Shown one piece after another: positions 8,536-17,660 of a stretch of 64,000 nucleotides of DNA (positions are counted from its first letter, which is position 1; each line of letters opens with the position of its first letter). The translations under genes and the position numbers were made by a program. Origin of the DNA: Agarivorans sp050870875 (lineage in GTDB: Bacteria; Pseudomonadota; Gammaproteobacteria; Enterobacterales; Celerinatantimonadaceae); assembly GCF_050870875.2 (NCBI RefSeq), contig NZ_CP194041.2, positions 2,976,001 through 3,040,000 of the forward strand, read 5' to 3'. The notes below the pieces were generated by a model, which saw only the letters and a list, made by a program, of their open reading frames with translations, was not told where the DNA came from and did not search any database.

Positions 8536-9254
8536 AAATTGCCATATCAGGAACCTATTCAACCGGGAAAACAACCCTAACCGAAGCGCTCGCCATTGCA
8601 ACTGAGATCCCCAGAACTCAGGCCAGAACGATGCGGGAAATCCTGCCGGATGCAGTTCCAGGAAAAACCCTGGAACAATGTAAACCCTTTGAGTTACTCA
8701 CCCTTGGTTTAAGCAGACTAACCGAGCGGATGATTAACGAAGAACAGTTTGGTGATCGTTTTTTTTCCGACGGTTCTAGCCTTCACGAATGGGTATATGG
8801 TGCCGCCAGATTAGAAACCGGAATTAATCCATCTGAAAGTGACTTGCTGTTAGCCCTAAAACGTATCGCAGGCGCTCCTTATGCCTCACTTCACAAAGGC
8901 TATATTGAAGCATTTGGCAATGTCGCCAAACGCCATGCAAAAAAAACCTACAGCCAATTTGTCCATCTACCGATTGAATTTGATTTGGTCGCAGATGGTC
9001 ACCGACCGGTCTCCGAAGTATTTCGTCAGCTCTCCAATGATCTGTTACTAAATACACTCAAAGAACTGAATATCCCGTACATTGTCGTCGGTGGTGAGCT
9101 GCGAGAACGTCTGCTCACCATTGCGCAACACTTTCACCTACCGCTACGCATGGATCCCGATGAGGCGATCGAAACCGCAGTCAATAAAGTCAAGGCGGAA
9201 GCGATCGAAATCGAAAATCATCGTCTGTCGGTCCTTGCCGCTCAACAAGCTTAA
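8532..9254 (+). CDS. P-loop ATPase/kinase-like protein of the AvrD operon
   Basis: A 240-residue protein starting MKIAISGTYSTGKTTL, a clear Walker A motif (G7 to T14) at the extreme N terminus as in nucleoside- and NadR-type kinases. Aspartate-rich segments (RFFSDGSSLHEWVYGAA; EFDLVADGHRP) could supply a Walker B or substrate-binding acid. The start ATG 8532 overlaps the AvrD stop as ATGA, with GGA upstream, which indicates translational coupling and a linked function. My inference is that it phosphorylates or activates a precursor or product of the AvrD step. An exact family name is not assigned. Confidence 0.7.
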   Translation: MKIAISGTYSTGKTTLTEALAIATEIPRTQARTMREILPDAVPGKTLEQCKPFELLTLGLSRLTERMINEEQFGDRFFSDGSSLHEWVYGAARLETGINPSESDLLLALKRIAGAPYASLHKGYIEAFGNVAKRHAKKTYSQFVHLPIEFDLVADGHRPVSEVFRQLSNDLLLNTLKELNIPYIVVGGELRERLLTIAQHFHLPLRMDPDEAIETAVNKVKAEAIEIENHRLSVLAAQQA

Positions 9255-9270
9255 ACATAGGATATAAATC

Positions 9271-11592
9271 ATGATTAATTGGACTAAAAAGCGTGCCTGG
9301 CTGGCGATTTTTGCTTGGCTTGCCACTCTGGCGGTAGCCTTTATTGGCCTTGGCAAACTGACACTGAATAACGACTATAAGGTGTTCTTCAGTAAAGATA
9401 ACCCCGATCTGGTTGCTTTCGAACAGATTGAAGATAAGTACAATAGCAATGACAGCGTATTAGTGGTACTCAGACCCAAATCTGGCGACATTTTTCAGCC
9501 CGATGTACTGCAAACCATCATCGAGCTCACCGAGCAAGGCTGGCAAACCCCCCATTCTTACCGAGTCGACTCCGTTAGCAACTATCAATATACCCGCGCC
9601 GTCGATGATGAACTGCTGGTCGAGGATTTCATCTCATCAGATGAACTTCAACAGCAAGCTGTACTGGCGGATAAAAAGCAATATGCATTACAACAACCCG
9701 AGTTGCTCAATCGCTACCTCGCAGCCGATGCTAAATCGACAGCAATCAACGTACTGGTTCGACTTTCAGTCGATGAACAGTCGGAAGAAGTGCGAGAAAT
9801 AGCCCAATTTTGGCAAGATCTGATTGCTCAAACTCAAGAGCAACACCCAGAGATCGAATTTTACCTGACTGGTCAAGTGATGCAAAATGATGCCTTTGGC
9901 GAAGCCTCGCAGCGAGACATGGGCAGCCTCGTGCCCATCGCATTGTTACTGATCATTCTGGGTACCGGAATCTATCTGCGCAGCATTTGGAGTTCTGTCG
10001 TAATCACGCTAGCTATCTTATCCTCGATCTTTATAGCTCTTGGCGCAGCTGGCTGGCTGGGCATCGCCATTACCTCACCTTCGGCTTCCGCACCTATCAT
10101 TATTTTGACCATGGCGGTCGCCGACTGCATCCATTTTCTGCAAGGCTTCAAAAAAGCCCAACTCGACGGCAAGGCAAAACCAGAAGCCATCGCTGATGCA
10201 ATGGCCAAACACCGATTGCCCATCATACTCACCAGCTTAACAACTGCCGTTGGCTTCCTGTCGATGAACTTCAGCGATTCACCACCGTTTAATGACCTTG
10301 GCAACATCACCGCCATGGGCGTTTTTGCCGCTATGCTGCTCACCCTGTACTTCGCCCCAGCCTTACTGGTCGTTCTCCCCTTGCGCAGGCCCCCAGCACA
10401 TCAGCAACAATGGTTAAGCAGGCCCTTAACAAAACTGGCCCGCTGGACAATCAAAAATCCGGCATTAAAAATTGCAGCGGTGTTAATTTTCAGTTTAGTG
10501 ATTGCCGCCAACCTGGTCCGCAATAAAATCGACGATACTCTGTTCGAGTACTTCGATGAGAGTTATGCGGTTCGACAAGCCAATGATTTCACCTACGCCA
10601 AGCTCACAGGCGTCGCCAGTATTCAATTTGCGCTCCGCCCCGAAGGCGGCGAAACGGTCACCTCACCCAACTTCTTGCAAAAACTGGATGCCTTTGTCAC
10701 CTCGGCCCGTGATACCGATGGCGTCTATCACGTCCAGTCACTCACCGACATCATGAAACGGCTCAATAGCAGTCTGCATAATGATGATCCCAGTTACTAT
10801 GTTTTGCCACAGGATCCGCAACTGTCTGCACAAACGCTGCTACTTTACGACATGTCGCTCCCTTACGGACTCAACCTGAGTAATCAGGTCGCATTAGATA
10901 AAAAAGAGTTACGGATCATCATCACGGCCAAAAAGATGTCTTCGAATCAACTGGTCGTGCTAGAATCCAATCTGAGAAAACAGCTCTTAGAACATTTTAA
11001 TGCAAGCAGTATCAGCCCGGGTGTTAGCGCAGACATCATGTTTGCCCATATTGGCTACCGCAATAATATCAGTATGCTCACTGCTTCTGTGGCCGCCTTA
11101 GTACTCATTTCCCTGCTGATCGGCATCATGCTGCGTTCGGTCCGACTCGGCCTTATCAGTATCTTACCGAATATTCTTCCCGCCTCGATTGCTTTTGGCG
11201 CCTGGGGAATGATGGTTGGAGAAGTTGGCTTGAGTTTATCGGTCATTGCCAGTATGACCTTGGGGATAGTGGTCGACGATACCATTCACCTCCTGTACCG
11301 CTACAATACACTCCGCAAGTCGGGATATTCAGAACAAGAAGCGATTCAATCCTCGGTCAAACATACCGGGCTCGCCATCATCGGCACCAGCCTGGTGCTG
11401 AGTCTTGGTTTCTTGGTCCTCGCCTGCAGCAGCTTCAAGATGAATGCAGATATGGGACTCATGACCGCCATTACCATCTTAATAGCATTGGTCCTCGATC
11501 TGCTGCTGGTCCCTGCAATGCTAAAAATAACCAGCGCTAAAAACCGGCCAATCGAGTCAAATGAGCAGGCAATCGGGCTACCTTTGGGATAG
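9271..11592 (+). CDS. MMPL/RND superfamily exporter
   Basis: A 773-residue inner-membrane transporter with the RND two-fold repeat: a TM helix near residues 9-30, a ~190-residue periplasmic loop, five TMs (about 219-375), another TM (about 400-420), a second periplasmic loop and a final TM bundle (about 600-755). Conserved TM4-like segments are ILTMAVADCIHFLQGF and MTLGIVVDDTIHLLYRY, with the acidic residues expected for proton-driven transport. MMPL proteins of this class move hydrophobic or acylated molecules. It follows the ATPase gene by 16 bp, with AGGA before its ATG, so it probably exports the product of this operon together with the LolA-like and outer-membrane proteins across the divergent promoter. 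Confidence 0.87.
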   Translation: MINWTKKRAWLAIFAWLATLAVAFIGLGKLTLNNDYKVFFSKDNPDLVAFEQIEDKYNSNDSVLVVLRPKSGDIFQPDVLQTIIELTEQGWQTPHSYRVDSVSNYQYTRAVDDELLVEDFISSDELQQQAVLADKKQYALQQPELLNRYLAADAKSTAINVLVRLSVDEQSEEVREIAQFWQDLIAQTQEQHPEIEFYLTGQVMQNDAFGEASQRDMGSLVPIALLLIILGTGIYLRSIWSSVVITLAILSSIFIALGAAGWLGIAITSPSASAPIIILTMAVADCIHFLQGFKKAQLDGKAKPEAIADAMAKHRLPIILTSLTTAVGFLSMNFSDSPPFNDLGNITAMGVFAAMLLTLYFAPALLVVLPLRRPPAHQQQWLSRPLTKLARWTIKNPALKIAAVLIFSLVIAANLVRNKIDDTLFEYFDESYAVRQANDFTYAKLTGVASIQFALRPEGGETVTSPNFLQKLDAFVTSARDTDGVYHVQSLTDIMKRLNSSLHNDDPSYYVLPQDPQLSAQTLLLYDMSLPYGLNLSNQVALDKKELRIIITAKKMSSNQLVVLESNLRKQLLEHFNASSISPGVSADIMFAHIGYRNNISMLTASVAALVLISLLIGIMLRSVRLGLISILPNILPASIAFGAWGMMVGEVGLSLSVIASMTLGIVVDDTIHLLYRYNTLRKSGYSEQEAIQSSVKHTGLAIIGTSLVLSLGFLVLACSSFKMNADMGLMTAITILIALVLDLLLVPAMLKITSAKNRPIESNEQAIGLPLG

Positions 11593-11601
11593 TACCGAAC
11601 T

Positions 11602-11641
11602 AAAAAGTAAGGGCTCGCTCACCGAGCGGCCCGCTACTTTT
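11602..11641 (+). terminator. Terminator-like hairpin after the AvrD operon
   Basis: Long stem with AAAAGTA / TACTTTT outer arms and GGGC / GCCC inner arms, ending in TTTT. It begins 10 bases after the exporter stop codon. The remaining ~270 bases to the convergent LuxR gene show nothing I can identify. Confidence 0.7.
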
Positions 11642-11908
11642 GATGACATTGCTTGCAGCACCGATGATTCATTGAGACCAAGCCGCCTCGCCAGAATGCA
11701 AGCGACACAAACAATGGAGAAGCATAAAAAATCGACAATAAGAACTATCTAAAGCGTTCAGCGAAAGGCGGGGCGTAGTTTTTCCTTGCAACAATAATTG
11801 AGCAGAATTTGCGTCATTCTGAAAACGGCATACCGCACAGCATCATCAAACATGTTTATCTGGAAAAATAGACTGTCAGGATTCAAGCCACATTAGCAGC
11901 AGCTTATT

Positions 11909-12586
11909 TTATCCGTCACACCAGCCTTGCTCAATTGCCTTGGCAACCGCATGTGTCCGATTATGGGTACCCAGCTTTTTATAGATGTTCTGCAAATGAT
12001 ACTTTACCGTTCTCTCACTGATATTAAGTAATCGACTGATTTCCCAGTTACTCTTCCCCATTTTTAACCAAGGCAATAACTCCTGTTCTCGCTGAGTCAT
12101 CAAGCTCGGCTTTGACGCCACTTCACGCGCCTTATTTTCGCAAATACTCTGGCGTACCATATTAAGATGCGGGCTTAACAGGTAAAGCGCATTTATTTCG
12201 TCACTCGATGGTTGCCGCTCACCAAATGACAATAAGAACATGCTGCTCTCTTTCCCTTGACGACCTGAGATAACCAAACGTTTACCATAATCAGGATGGA
12301 CGATGGGATCCATCAATACCGAAATACTGCGCGAGTGAGTGCGTGCGGCAGAAAATAAGGGATCGCTGGCCAGTGACCGAGCGCTAAAGCAGCGAACAAA
12401 ATGCTGCTGTGAAAAACCAAAGCAAACGGGCGCACTAGCGCTTTCCTTAGACAATGAACCTAATATACTAAAATCAAAAGATATTTCGTTTTTCAAAGCG
12501 CTAAACCAATCTTGAAAATCTTCATCCTTTTGTACTTCGGTTAACTGGTGTGATAATTCAAACAGTTTCTGCTTATCCATAAGCAC
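11909..12586 (-). CDS. LuxR family regulator with autoinducer-binding-like N terminus
   Basis: A 225-residue regulator with the size and layout of quorum-sensing LuxR proteins: an N-terminal ~150-residue ligand-type domain and a C-terminal LuxR helix-turn-helix (TQREQELLPWLKMGKSNWEISRLLNISERTVKYH, quoted in part: ISERTVKYHLQNIYKKLG). The ligand domain keeps an aspartate-proline at SDPLF, in the position usually occupied by DPVV, but lacks obvious equivalents of several tryptophans that bind acyl-homoserine lactones. It may bind another ligand. The start is GTG 12586 preceded by AGG; ATG 12580 is the alternative. No luxI gene is in the window. Its proximity to the lux-box-like site and AvrD operon makes it the likely receptor, by inference. 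Confidence 0.8.
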   Translation of the reverse strand: MLMDKQKLFELSHQLTEVQKDEDFQDWFSALKNEISFDFSILGSLSKESASAPVCFGFSQQHFVRCFSARSLASDPLFSAARTHSRSISVLMDPIVHPDYGKRLVISGRQGKESSMFLLSFGERQPSSDEINALYLLSPHLNMVRQSICENKAREVASKPSLMTQREQELLPWLKMGKSNWEISRLLNISERTVKYHLQNIYKKLGTHNRTHAVAKAIEQGWCDG

Positions 12587-12977
12587 TATTGATACCTACC
12601 GAGCCGAGTGACTTTAACAAGCTCAAATCTGTATAAGCATCTGAGTCATTGATGCTGGTATGTATACCCGCTCCTAGCTTTGCATTCAAGGCCTTATTGA
12701 CAAACAAAGTATTATTGAAAATAAATCCATGACTCAAAGCCGCCACTTTAAATGCTAGCGATCCGGGAAAAATCGCTGTATGTCATATCTGTCGCTTACA
12801 TATTTGAGCGTAGCATGCTCTTTTAGCGGACTTTTCTAGGATCTCCTGAACCCAAAATTTCAGCTTATTCAGAGCCAAGTCATCGACATTTTATTGATCT
12901 GGAGACAAGCCATTGGCTTGCCCCTTGATGCGAATACCGATGCAATCGCGCCAGTGGTCCCTGTAAATAAAATGTCA
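12587..12977. other. Intergenic stretch without recognisable gene
   Basis: About 390 bases between the LuxR gene and the PhzF gene. I see no supported coding sequence, RNA gene or strong terminator. It must contain the promoter of the LuxR gene. Confidence 0.4.
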
Positions 12978-13892
12978 CTATAACAAAACATCCACTTGCT
13001 TCATCAACTTGCCATAACCGCCAGCCATCAAGCCCTGGATTTGTCCATCCCTTGCAACAATAAGCTCTACTGAAATCTGACTCAGAGACGCAGGCTGCAT
13101 GTACTTCCCTTGCTCGATGGTGATTGAAGATTGCTTAAGCCCGAGATAATCATGCAATAGACAAGCTAAAGGTCCCGCTGCCATTCCTGTTGCCGACTCT
13201 TCGTTAATCGCAAAGCGCGGCGCGAACATCCGGGTCGTCGCATCTTTAGTGGTGGCTGCAGCATCAGTGGTAAAAACATAATAACCAATAAGCTCAAGCC
13301 TCTCGCTAATCTCAGAAATTTTGGCAAAGTCTGGGCTTAGCAGAGCCAGTCTAGCTCCCTCTGACACCCCGACCATAGCAAAACTGTTGCCCGTATTCAC
13401 AACCATAGGCTCAATACGCGGATCCAAATCGGCGGCATCCAAGCCCAATGAATCAAGAACGTCCTCAAGCGTCACCCCCTTAGGGTTCCAATCCCGATGG
13501 TTCAGATAAGTGGGTGCCACCTGTTCCATGTAGGCAGCCCCATTTTTGATCATAATCTTACGCGAACCATCCACGGTTTCTTTACTCGACTCTCCTTGCG
13601 TAATCCTGCCTGTTTCAGCTAAGTAAGAAAATGTTGCGATAGTTGCATGACCACAATGAGCAATACGGCGATTAGGCGTGAAAAAGTCAAGCTTGAACGC
13701 TGCAGTATTCGACTGAGAGACAAACGCGGTCTCAGACAAGCCGATTTGAGACGCAATATCTAACATGTCACGTTCACTCAAGCCATCGGCGTCCAGAACC
13801 AGCCCCGCAGGATTGCCACCACAGCCTTCAACGACAAAACCATTCACAATTTTTGCTGGTATTTTTCTAGCCATAACATGAGATCTATTCAT
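12978..13892 (-). CDS. PhzF family isomerase/epimerase-like protein
   Basis: A 304-residue protein of the PhzF (phenazine biosynthesis-like, diaminopimelate-epimerase fold) family. Motifs: GGNPAGLVL, the SETAFV segment containing the family's active-site glutamate, FTPNRRIAHCGHATIAT, and ESATGMAAGPLACLL in the C-terminal half. Stand-alone PhzF proteins have unknown isomerase-like reactions, so a phenazine role is not implied. The ATG is preceded by AGGA. It is divergent from a LysR gene, with a T-N11-A palindrome between them, which suggests that regulator controls it. Confidence 0.87.
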   Translation of the reverse strand: MNRSHVMARKIPAKIVNGFVVEGCGGNPAGLVLDADGLSERDMLDIASQIGLSETAFVSQSNTAAFKLDFFTPNRRIAHCGHATIATFSYLAETGRITQGESSKETVDGSRKIMIKNGAAYMEQVAPTYLNHRDWNPKGVTLEDVLDSLGLDAADLDPRIEPMVVNTGNSFAMVGVSEGARLALLSPDFAKISEISERLELIGYYVFTTDAAATTKDATTRMFAPRFAINEESATGMAAGPLACLLHDYLGLKQSSITIEQGKYMQPASLSQISVELIVARDGQIQGLMAGGYGKLMKQVDVLL

Positions 13893-13916
13893 ATAAAAAT
13901 CCTATTTTATCGTATC

Positions 13917-13937
13917 TATAAATTGTTAGTGCTTATA
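13917..13937. promoter_or_regulatory. LysR-type box between phzF-like and lysR-like genes
   Basis: TATAA-N11-TTATA is a perfect 5-bp dyad with the T-N11-A geometry of LysR binding sites. It lies in the 96-bp divergent intergenic region, 25 bp upstream of the phzF-like start. Confidence 0.5.
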
Positions 13938-13988
13938 ATAAAACCAAAGATATCCTTAAAGACACTCATAAAGGCATGAGATAAATTC

Positions 13989-14939
13989 ATGAATAAATTC
14001 ACGGACGAAACCGACAAAGAGACCGTCAATCGATTAAGCCAGGCGGCCCCCTTACTCGCGGCGATCGTTGACGAGCTAAACTTTACCAAGGCTGCCGAGC
14101 GGCTCAATGTACAACAGTCTGCAATCAGCCATAGAGTCCGGGCATTGGAAGAAAAACTTGGGCTCACCCTTTTCGAGCGCAGCACCAAAAATCTTCGTCT
14201 GACAGCGGCAGGAAAAATACTCTGTGAAGCAGCACGACAGTCCATGTCGGTCTGGCAACCCGCATTAGATAAGCTCGAAAAAAACCAAAGCGCTGACCAG
14301 ATTAGACTTTCTTTACCTTCTTCTCTCGCCATGAAATGGGCGATCCCAATTTTGCCAAATGCAAGCTCAGAGGGACTATCAATATCGCTTGAAGTGAAAG
14401 ACGATTTGACTGACTTTCGTCATGATGATACCGACGCAGCCATCAGATTCGGCGTCGGCCCCTACCCCGGCTTACATGCAATTCACCTGACTCACTGCAA
14501 AATACAAGCCGTGGTCAGTCCTCGCTTCCTCAACGGTGTCGTAGACCAAAGCGAACAAGCCTTACTCGAGCAAAAAATGTCACTATTGTCAGACCGACGA
14601 GGGGCCAAAGACAATACTGGTTATCACTGGCAAAACTACTTCGAAAAAACCGGCTCTCTCATCGAACCCTTCACCTGCAAACATCAATTTGATCGGGCCG
14701 ACCTAATGATTCAGGCCGCGGTTAGTGGTATGGGGATTGGTCTGGGCAGAACATTACTGATAGAAAATGACCTGAAGGCGGGTTTTCTAAAAACACTTGG
14801 CCCTTCAGTGAACATCGAGTCCAGTTACTGGCTGGTTTGTTCGGCTAGTTTTGCGCAAAGCAAACGCTTTAAGCTGCTGCAGCATTGGCTCAAAAAGGAA
14901 ATTCAAGCGACGGTCAATCAATCTCATGCCATTCAATAA
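13989..14939 (+). CDS. LysR family transcriptional regulator
   Basis: A 316-residue regulator. The N-terminal winged helix-turn-helix is clear (NFTKAAERLNVQQSAISHRV, then LEEKLGLTLFERS). The C-terminal effector domain follows the GcvA-like pattern (DAAIRFGVGPYPGL; AAVSGMGIGLGR). It is divergent from the PhzF-family gene and probably regulates it and itself. An 8-bp inverted repeat (14952-14959 / 14971-14978) follows the stop but without a T-run. Confidence 0.9.
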   Translation: MNKFTDETDKETVNRLSQAAPLLAAIVDELNFTKAAERLNVQQSAISHRVRALEEKLGLTLFERSTKNLRLTAAGKILCEAARQSMSVWQPALDKLEKNQSADQIRLSLPSSLAMKWAIPILPNASSEGLSISLEVKDDLTDFRHDDTDAAIRFGVGPYPGLHAIHLTHCKIQAVVSPRFLNGVVDQSEQALLEQKMSLLSDRRGAKDNTGYHWQNYFEKTGSLIEPFTCKHQFDRADLMIQAAVSGMGIGLGRTLLIENDLKAGFLKTLGPSVNIESSYWLVCSASFAQSKRFKLLQHWLKKEIQATVNQSHAIQ

Positions 14940-15146
14940 ACATCGATATGCAAGCAAGGCGGAACACTATCCTTGCTTACGAATGACTCGGGGAGCAGGT
15001 CGCTTCATCGGCAAACATCCATCAATTTAGTGCCGCCCCCAAATCTGCCATCACCGCGACCCATGCATCCGGGCGTGCATATTTCGCTACCTAACGAAGC
15101 AAGCCTCGGCAAACCGATTATAGTACCCGGCATTCACACACAATTG

Positions 15147-15482
15147 ATGAGCGACCCAATGATTGCCGTAATTTTTGAAGCCAAAGCCAAGCCAGAACAA
15201 CAACAGCGTTACTTTCAGCTGTCGGCAGAGCTAAAACCCTTACTCTCTGATATAGATGGATTTATTTCTGTAGAGCGTTTCACCAGCCTCGCGGACCCAG
15301 AGAAATTTCTATCCCTATCCTGGTGGCGCGATGCAGAATCGATTCGCCAATGGAAAACAAATATGCAGCACCAATCGGCGCAAACCGAGGGCTATCAGTC
15401 GATTTTTTCTTTTTATCAGATCCGAGTTGCCGAAGTGATTAAAGATGATTCATCAAACACCAAAGGAAAGCACAATGTATGA
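15147..15482 (+). CDS. Antibiotic biosynthesis monooxygenase (ABM) domain protein
   Basis: A small ferredoxin-like ABM domain: MIAVIFEAKAKPEQQQRY, then DGFISVERFTSLADPEKFLSLSWW and the C-terminal strand SFYQIRVAEVI. These proteins include cofactor-independent monooxygenases and heme-degrading or detoxifying enzymes; the substrate here is unknown. The frame is open from a TTG at 14973, but homology starts near 15147-15159, so I chose ATG 15147 (111 residues). The ribosome site is poor (GATGAG before ATG 15159). Its end overlaps the next gene by 8 bp. Confidence 0.72.
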   Translation: MSDPMIAVIFEAKAKPEQQQRYFQLSAELKPLLSDIDGFISVERFTSLADPEKFLSLSWWRDAESIRQWKTNMQHQSAQTEGYQSIFSFYQIRVAEVIKDDSSNTKGKHNV

Positions 15483-15864
15483 TATTCATGTCTGTTTAAA
15501 AAATCAGCCCGGACAACTGGCGGCATTAGCAAGTCTGCTTGGCAGCCATGGCGTGGGCCTTGAAGGCGGCGGGGTATTTTCCAGCGCGGGTCAAAGCCAT
15601 GCTCATTTTCTGGTGGAAGATGGCGAGAAGGCAAAACAAGTATTACAAAGTCACGACTTGCAAGTCATCGGCGTTTGTAAACCACTGATCAGAAAACTAA
15701 AACAAGAGCGCCCCGGAGAGCTGGGTGAAATTGCAGCAAGCCTCGCCAATATTGGGGTAAATATTGTGACCCAGTACAGCGATCATGCCAACCGCTTGAT
15801 CCTGATTACAGATAATTTTAAGCTGGCCGAACAAGCCACCAAACAATGGACCGTCAACGCTTGA
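15475..15864 (+). CDS. ACT domain protein
   Basis: A 129-residue protein made of two ACT-like modules: MYDIHVCLKNQPGQLAALASLLGSHGVGLEG at the start and RPGELGEIAASLANIGVNIVTQYSD in the second half. ACT domains bind amino acids or other small ligands and regulate partner proteins. The start ATG 15475 has AGGA at good spacing. It sits between an ABM-domain gene and an ArsR-type regulator gene and overlaps both, so it is probably a ligand sensor or regulatory subunit within this small operon. Confidence 0.78.
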   Translation: MYDIHVCLKNQPGQLAALASLLGSHGVGLEGGGVFSSAGQSHAHFLVEDGEKAKQVLQSHDLQVIGVCKPLIRKLKQERPGELGEIAASLANIGVNIVTQYSDHANRLILITDNFKLAEQATKQWTVNA

Positions 15865-16571
15865 GCAGCCACCCGCATCTTTCTCAGCAAAATGTTGAAG
15901 ATAATATTCAACCCGTCTCAATGGCAGCACTTGCTGCTGCCCTATCGGATGTCTCGAGAGTCAAAATTATTTGCGCCTTAATGGATGGTCGGGCCTGGAC
16001 CGCTACTGAGCTGAGCGTGATAGCAGATATTGCGCCCTCCACCACGAGTGCTCATCTTGCTCGACTGCTCAAGGAAGCATTGATTAGCTGCCTGTCTCAA
16101 GGGCGGCATCGCTATTACCGCCTCGCGGGTGCGGATGTCGCCAATCTGGTTGAAACGCTGATGGGCGTCTCCTGGAAAAGAATCGAACCGCCCAAAAGTC
16201 GAACGCCAATTGAATTAAAGCAGGCCAGAACCTGTTACGACCACCTCGCTGGTGAACTGGCGGTCAATATTTATGATGCGCTGCTCAGCAATCAGTGGAT
16301 AGAGAAAGATGGGCAACACTTAAGCCCCTTGGGAAAGCAAAAATTTGCAGATCTTGGGCTAAACCTCCAGCCAAAAACCAAGCGTAAATACTGTTGTCCT
16401 TGTTTAGACTGGAGCGAGAGGAAATACCACCTTGGCGGCCACCTGGGCGCAGAACTCTTCAGCTGCTTCGAGAATCACGGCTGGCTGATTCGCGTCAGCG
16501 AATATCGAATGGTGAACATCTCGAAAACAGGCCGGCAAGCTTTTAAAAAATTATTTGCGATTACCGTCTAG
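15846..16571 (+). CDS. ArsR family helix-turn-helix regulator
   Basis: A 241-residue protein. Residues about 28-100 form an ArsR winged helix (SDVSRVKIICALMDGRAWT, then IAPSTTSAHLARLLKEALI, then GRHRYYRLAG). The long C-terminal extension contains CCPCLDWSERKYHLGGHLGA, a conserved block of this regulator subgroup that could bind a metal or heme through its cysteines and histidine. It overlaps the ACT-domain gene by 19 bp. It probably regulates its own operon; the inducer is unknown. Confidence 0.82.
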   Translation: MDRQRLSSHPHLSQQNVEDNIQPVSMAALAAALSDVSRVKIICALMDGRAWTATELSVIADIAPSTTSAHLARLLKEALISCLSQGRHRYYRLAGADVANLVETLMGVSWKRIEPPKSRTPIELKQARTCYDHLAGELAVNIYDALLSNQWIEKDGQHLSPLGKQKFADLGLNLQPKTKRKYCCPCLDWSERKYHLGGHLGAELFSCFENHGWLIRVSEYRMVNISKTGRQAFKKLFAITV

Positions 16572-16623
16572 CCAGCGAAGGCTAATGCAAATCTTCAGCG
16601 AACAATGATCAGCCGGGCGGGAC

Positions 16624-17562
16624 TCACTGCCGCTTGCTAAAAATACCACTGGCAATCAGTACTCCAGCGCTCACCAATAGCAGCCCCACGATGGAATAAA
16701 CCTCGATCATTTCGCCCAAAACAGGAACCGCTATCAAGGCCGCTAAAACAGGGGTAAAGGCACCAATCGCGGCCATGTTTTCGGCTCCCAAGCGTTGAAT
16801 GGCAAAGCCATAACTAAAACCCGTGAGCAAACCGACCAATAAGCTTTGCACCAAAAACTGCCACGCTAACATCTGCCATGGCGAGTCCACTAACTGACTA
16901 GACACCAAACCAGTCGACCATAACAACAGCAAAACCAGCACCGAAACCAGTCCCATCAAAGCCGTAGAAACCAGCGGCGGCAGGCCAGCTATCCGTAAAC
17001 TCACCGTATAAATCGCCCAAAAAAGACTCGCGGCAAGCAACAATAAGTCGCCAATCCAAGTTCCAGCAGGGGCCGTGAGCAAAGATAAGCTAAAGAGGAC
17101 CACGACGCCCAGAGTCACTAGGCAGAGACCGATTTTACGTTGAATGCTCACCCTTTCTTGATAAAAAACCACCGCCAATAAAGTCACAAATAGCGGATAA
17201 GCCCCCAAAATTAATAAACCGGCATGGGAGGCTGGAGCGTACTTAAGACCGGTGGCGCTCAAATAGAAAAATGGCACGCCCGCACCGGCAACTATCCCCA
17301 ATAACAGCGTTGGCGAAACACCTTTCAGTAAGGCTCTCGAGCGCCATAAAATAGGCAGCAGCAACAGCGCTGGCGGCGAATAACGCAACAAGCCAAGGTC
17401 AAAAAAGCCTAAAGAATTGGTCACCCCGGCCCGCATGCTCACCAGCCAGAAAGCCCAAATAGAAATACTCACCAGAGCGGCGAGTAAACCATAACGAAAC
17501 GCCCCGCCAGTGGCATACTGTTTATAGTGGGGGGCGGTGTTGGAGCTGCAAGTATCAGACAT
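16624..17562 (-). CDS. EamA family (DMT) transporter
   Basis: A 312-residue inner-membrane protein with ten hydrophobic segments in two repeated EamA halves (for example SHAGLLILGAYPLFVTLLAV and ENMAAIGAFTPVLAALIAVP). Such carriers export amino acids or other metabolites. I chose ATG 17562 because AAGGAAAG precedes it. It is divergent from an Lrp/AsnC regulator gene, a standard arrangement for an amino-acid exporter and its regulator. Confidence 0.86.
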   Translation of the reverse strand: MSDTCSSNTAPHYKQYATGGAFRYGLLAALVSISIWAFWLVSMRAGVTNSLGFFDLGLLRYSPPALLLLPILWRSRALLKGVSPTLLLGIVAGAGVPFFYLSATGLKYAPASHAGLLILGAYPLFVTLLAVVFYQERVSIQRKIGLCLVTLGVVVLFSLSLLTAPAGTWIGDLLLLAASLFWAIYTVSLRIAGLPPLVSTALMGLVSVLVLLLLWSTGLVSSQLVDSPWQMLAWQFLVQSLLVGLLTGFSYGFAIQRLGAENMAAIGAFTPVLAALIAVPVLGEMIEVYSIVGLLLVSAGVLIASGIFSKRQ

Positions 17563-17660
17563 AACGCTTTCCTTATGGCGTACCGAAAGTCTATTATCCA
17601 GCCAATATGGTGAGCATGTCCTTGCAATATCCAACCCAAATTTTGAATAAATTGCTATAC

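Noticed and set aside
9503..9802. Long frames overlapping the MMPL exporter gene
   Set aside because: Opposite or shifted frames of a well-supported gene, without motifs or ribosome sites.
14952..14978. Terminator after the LysR gene
   Set aside because: 8-bp stem with an 11-base loop and no T-run.
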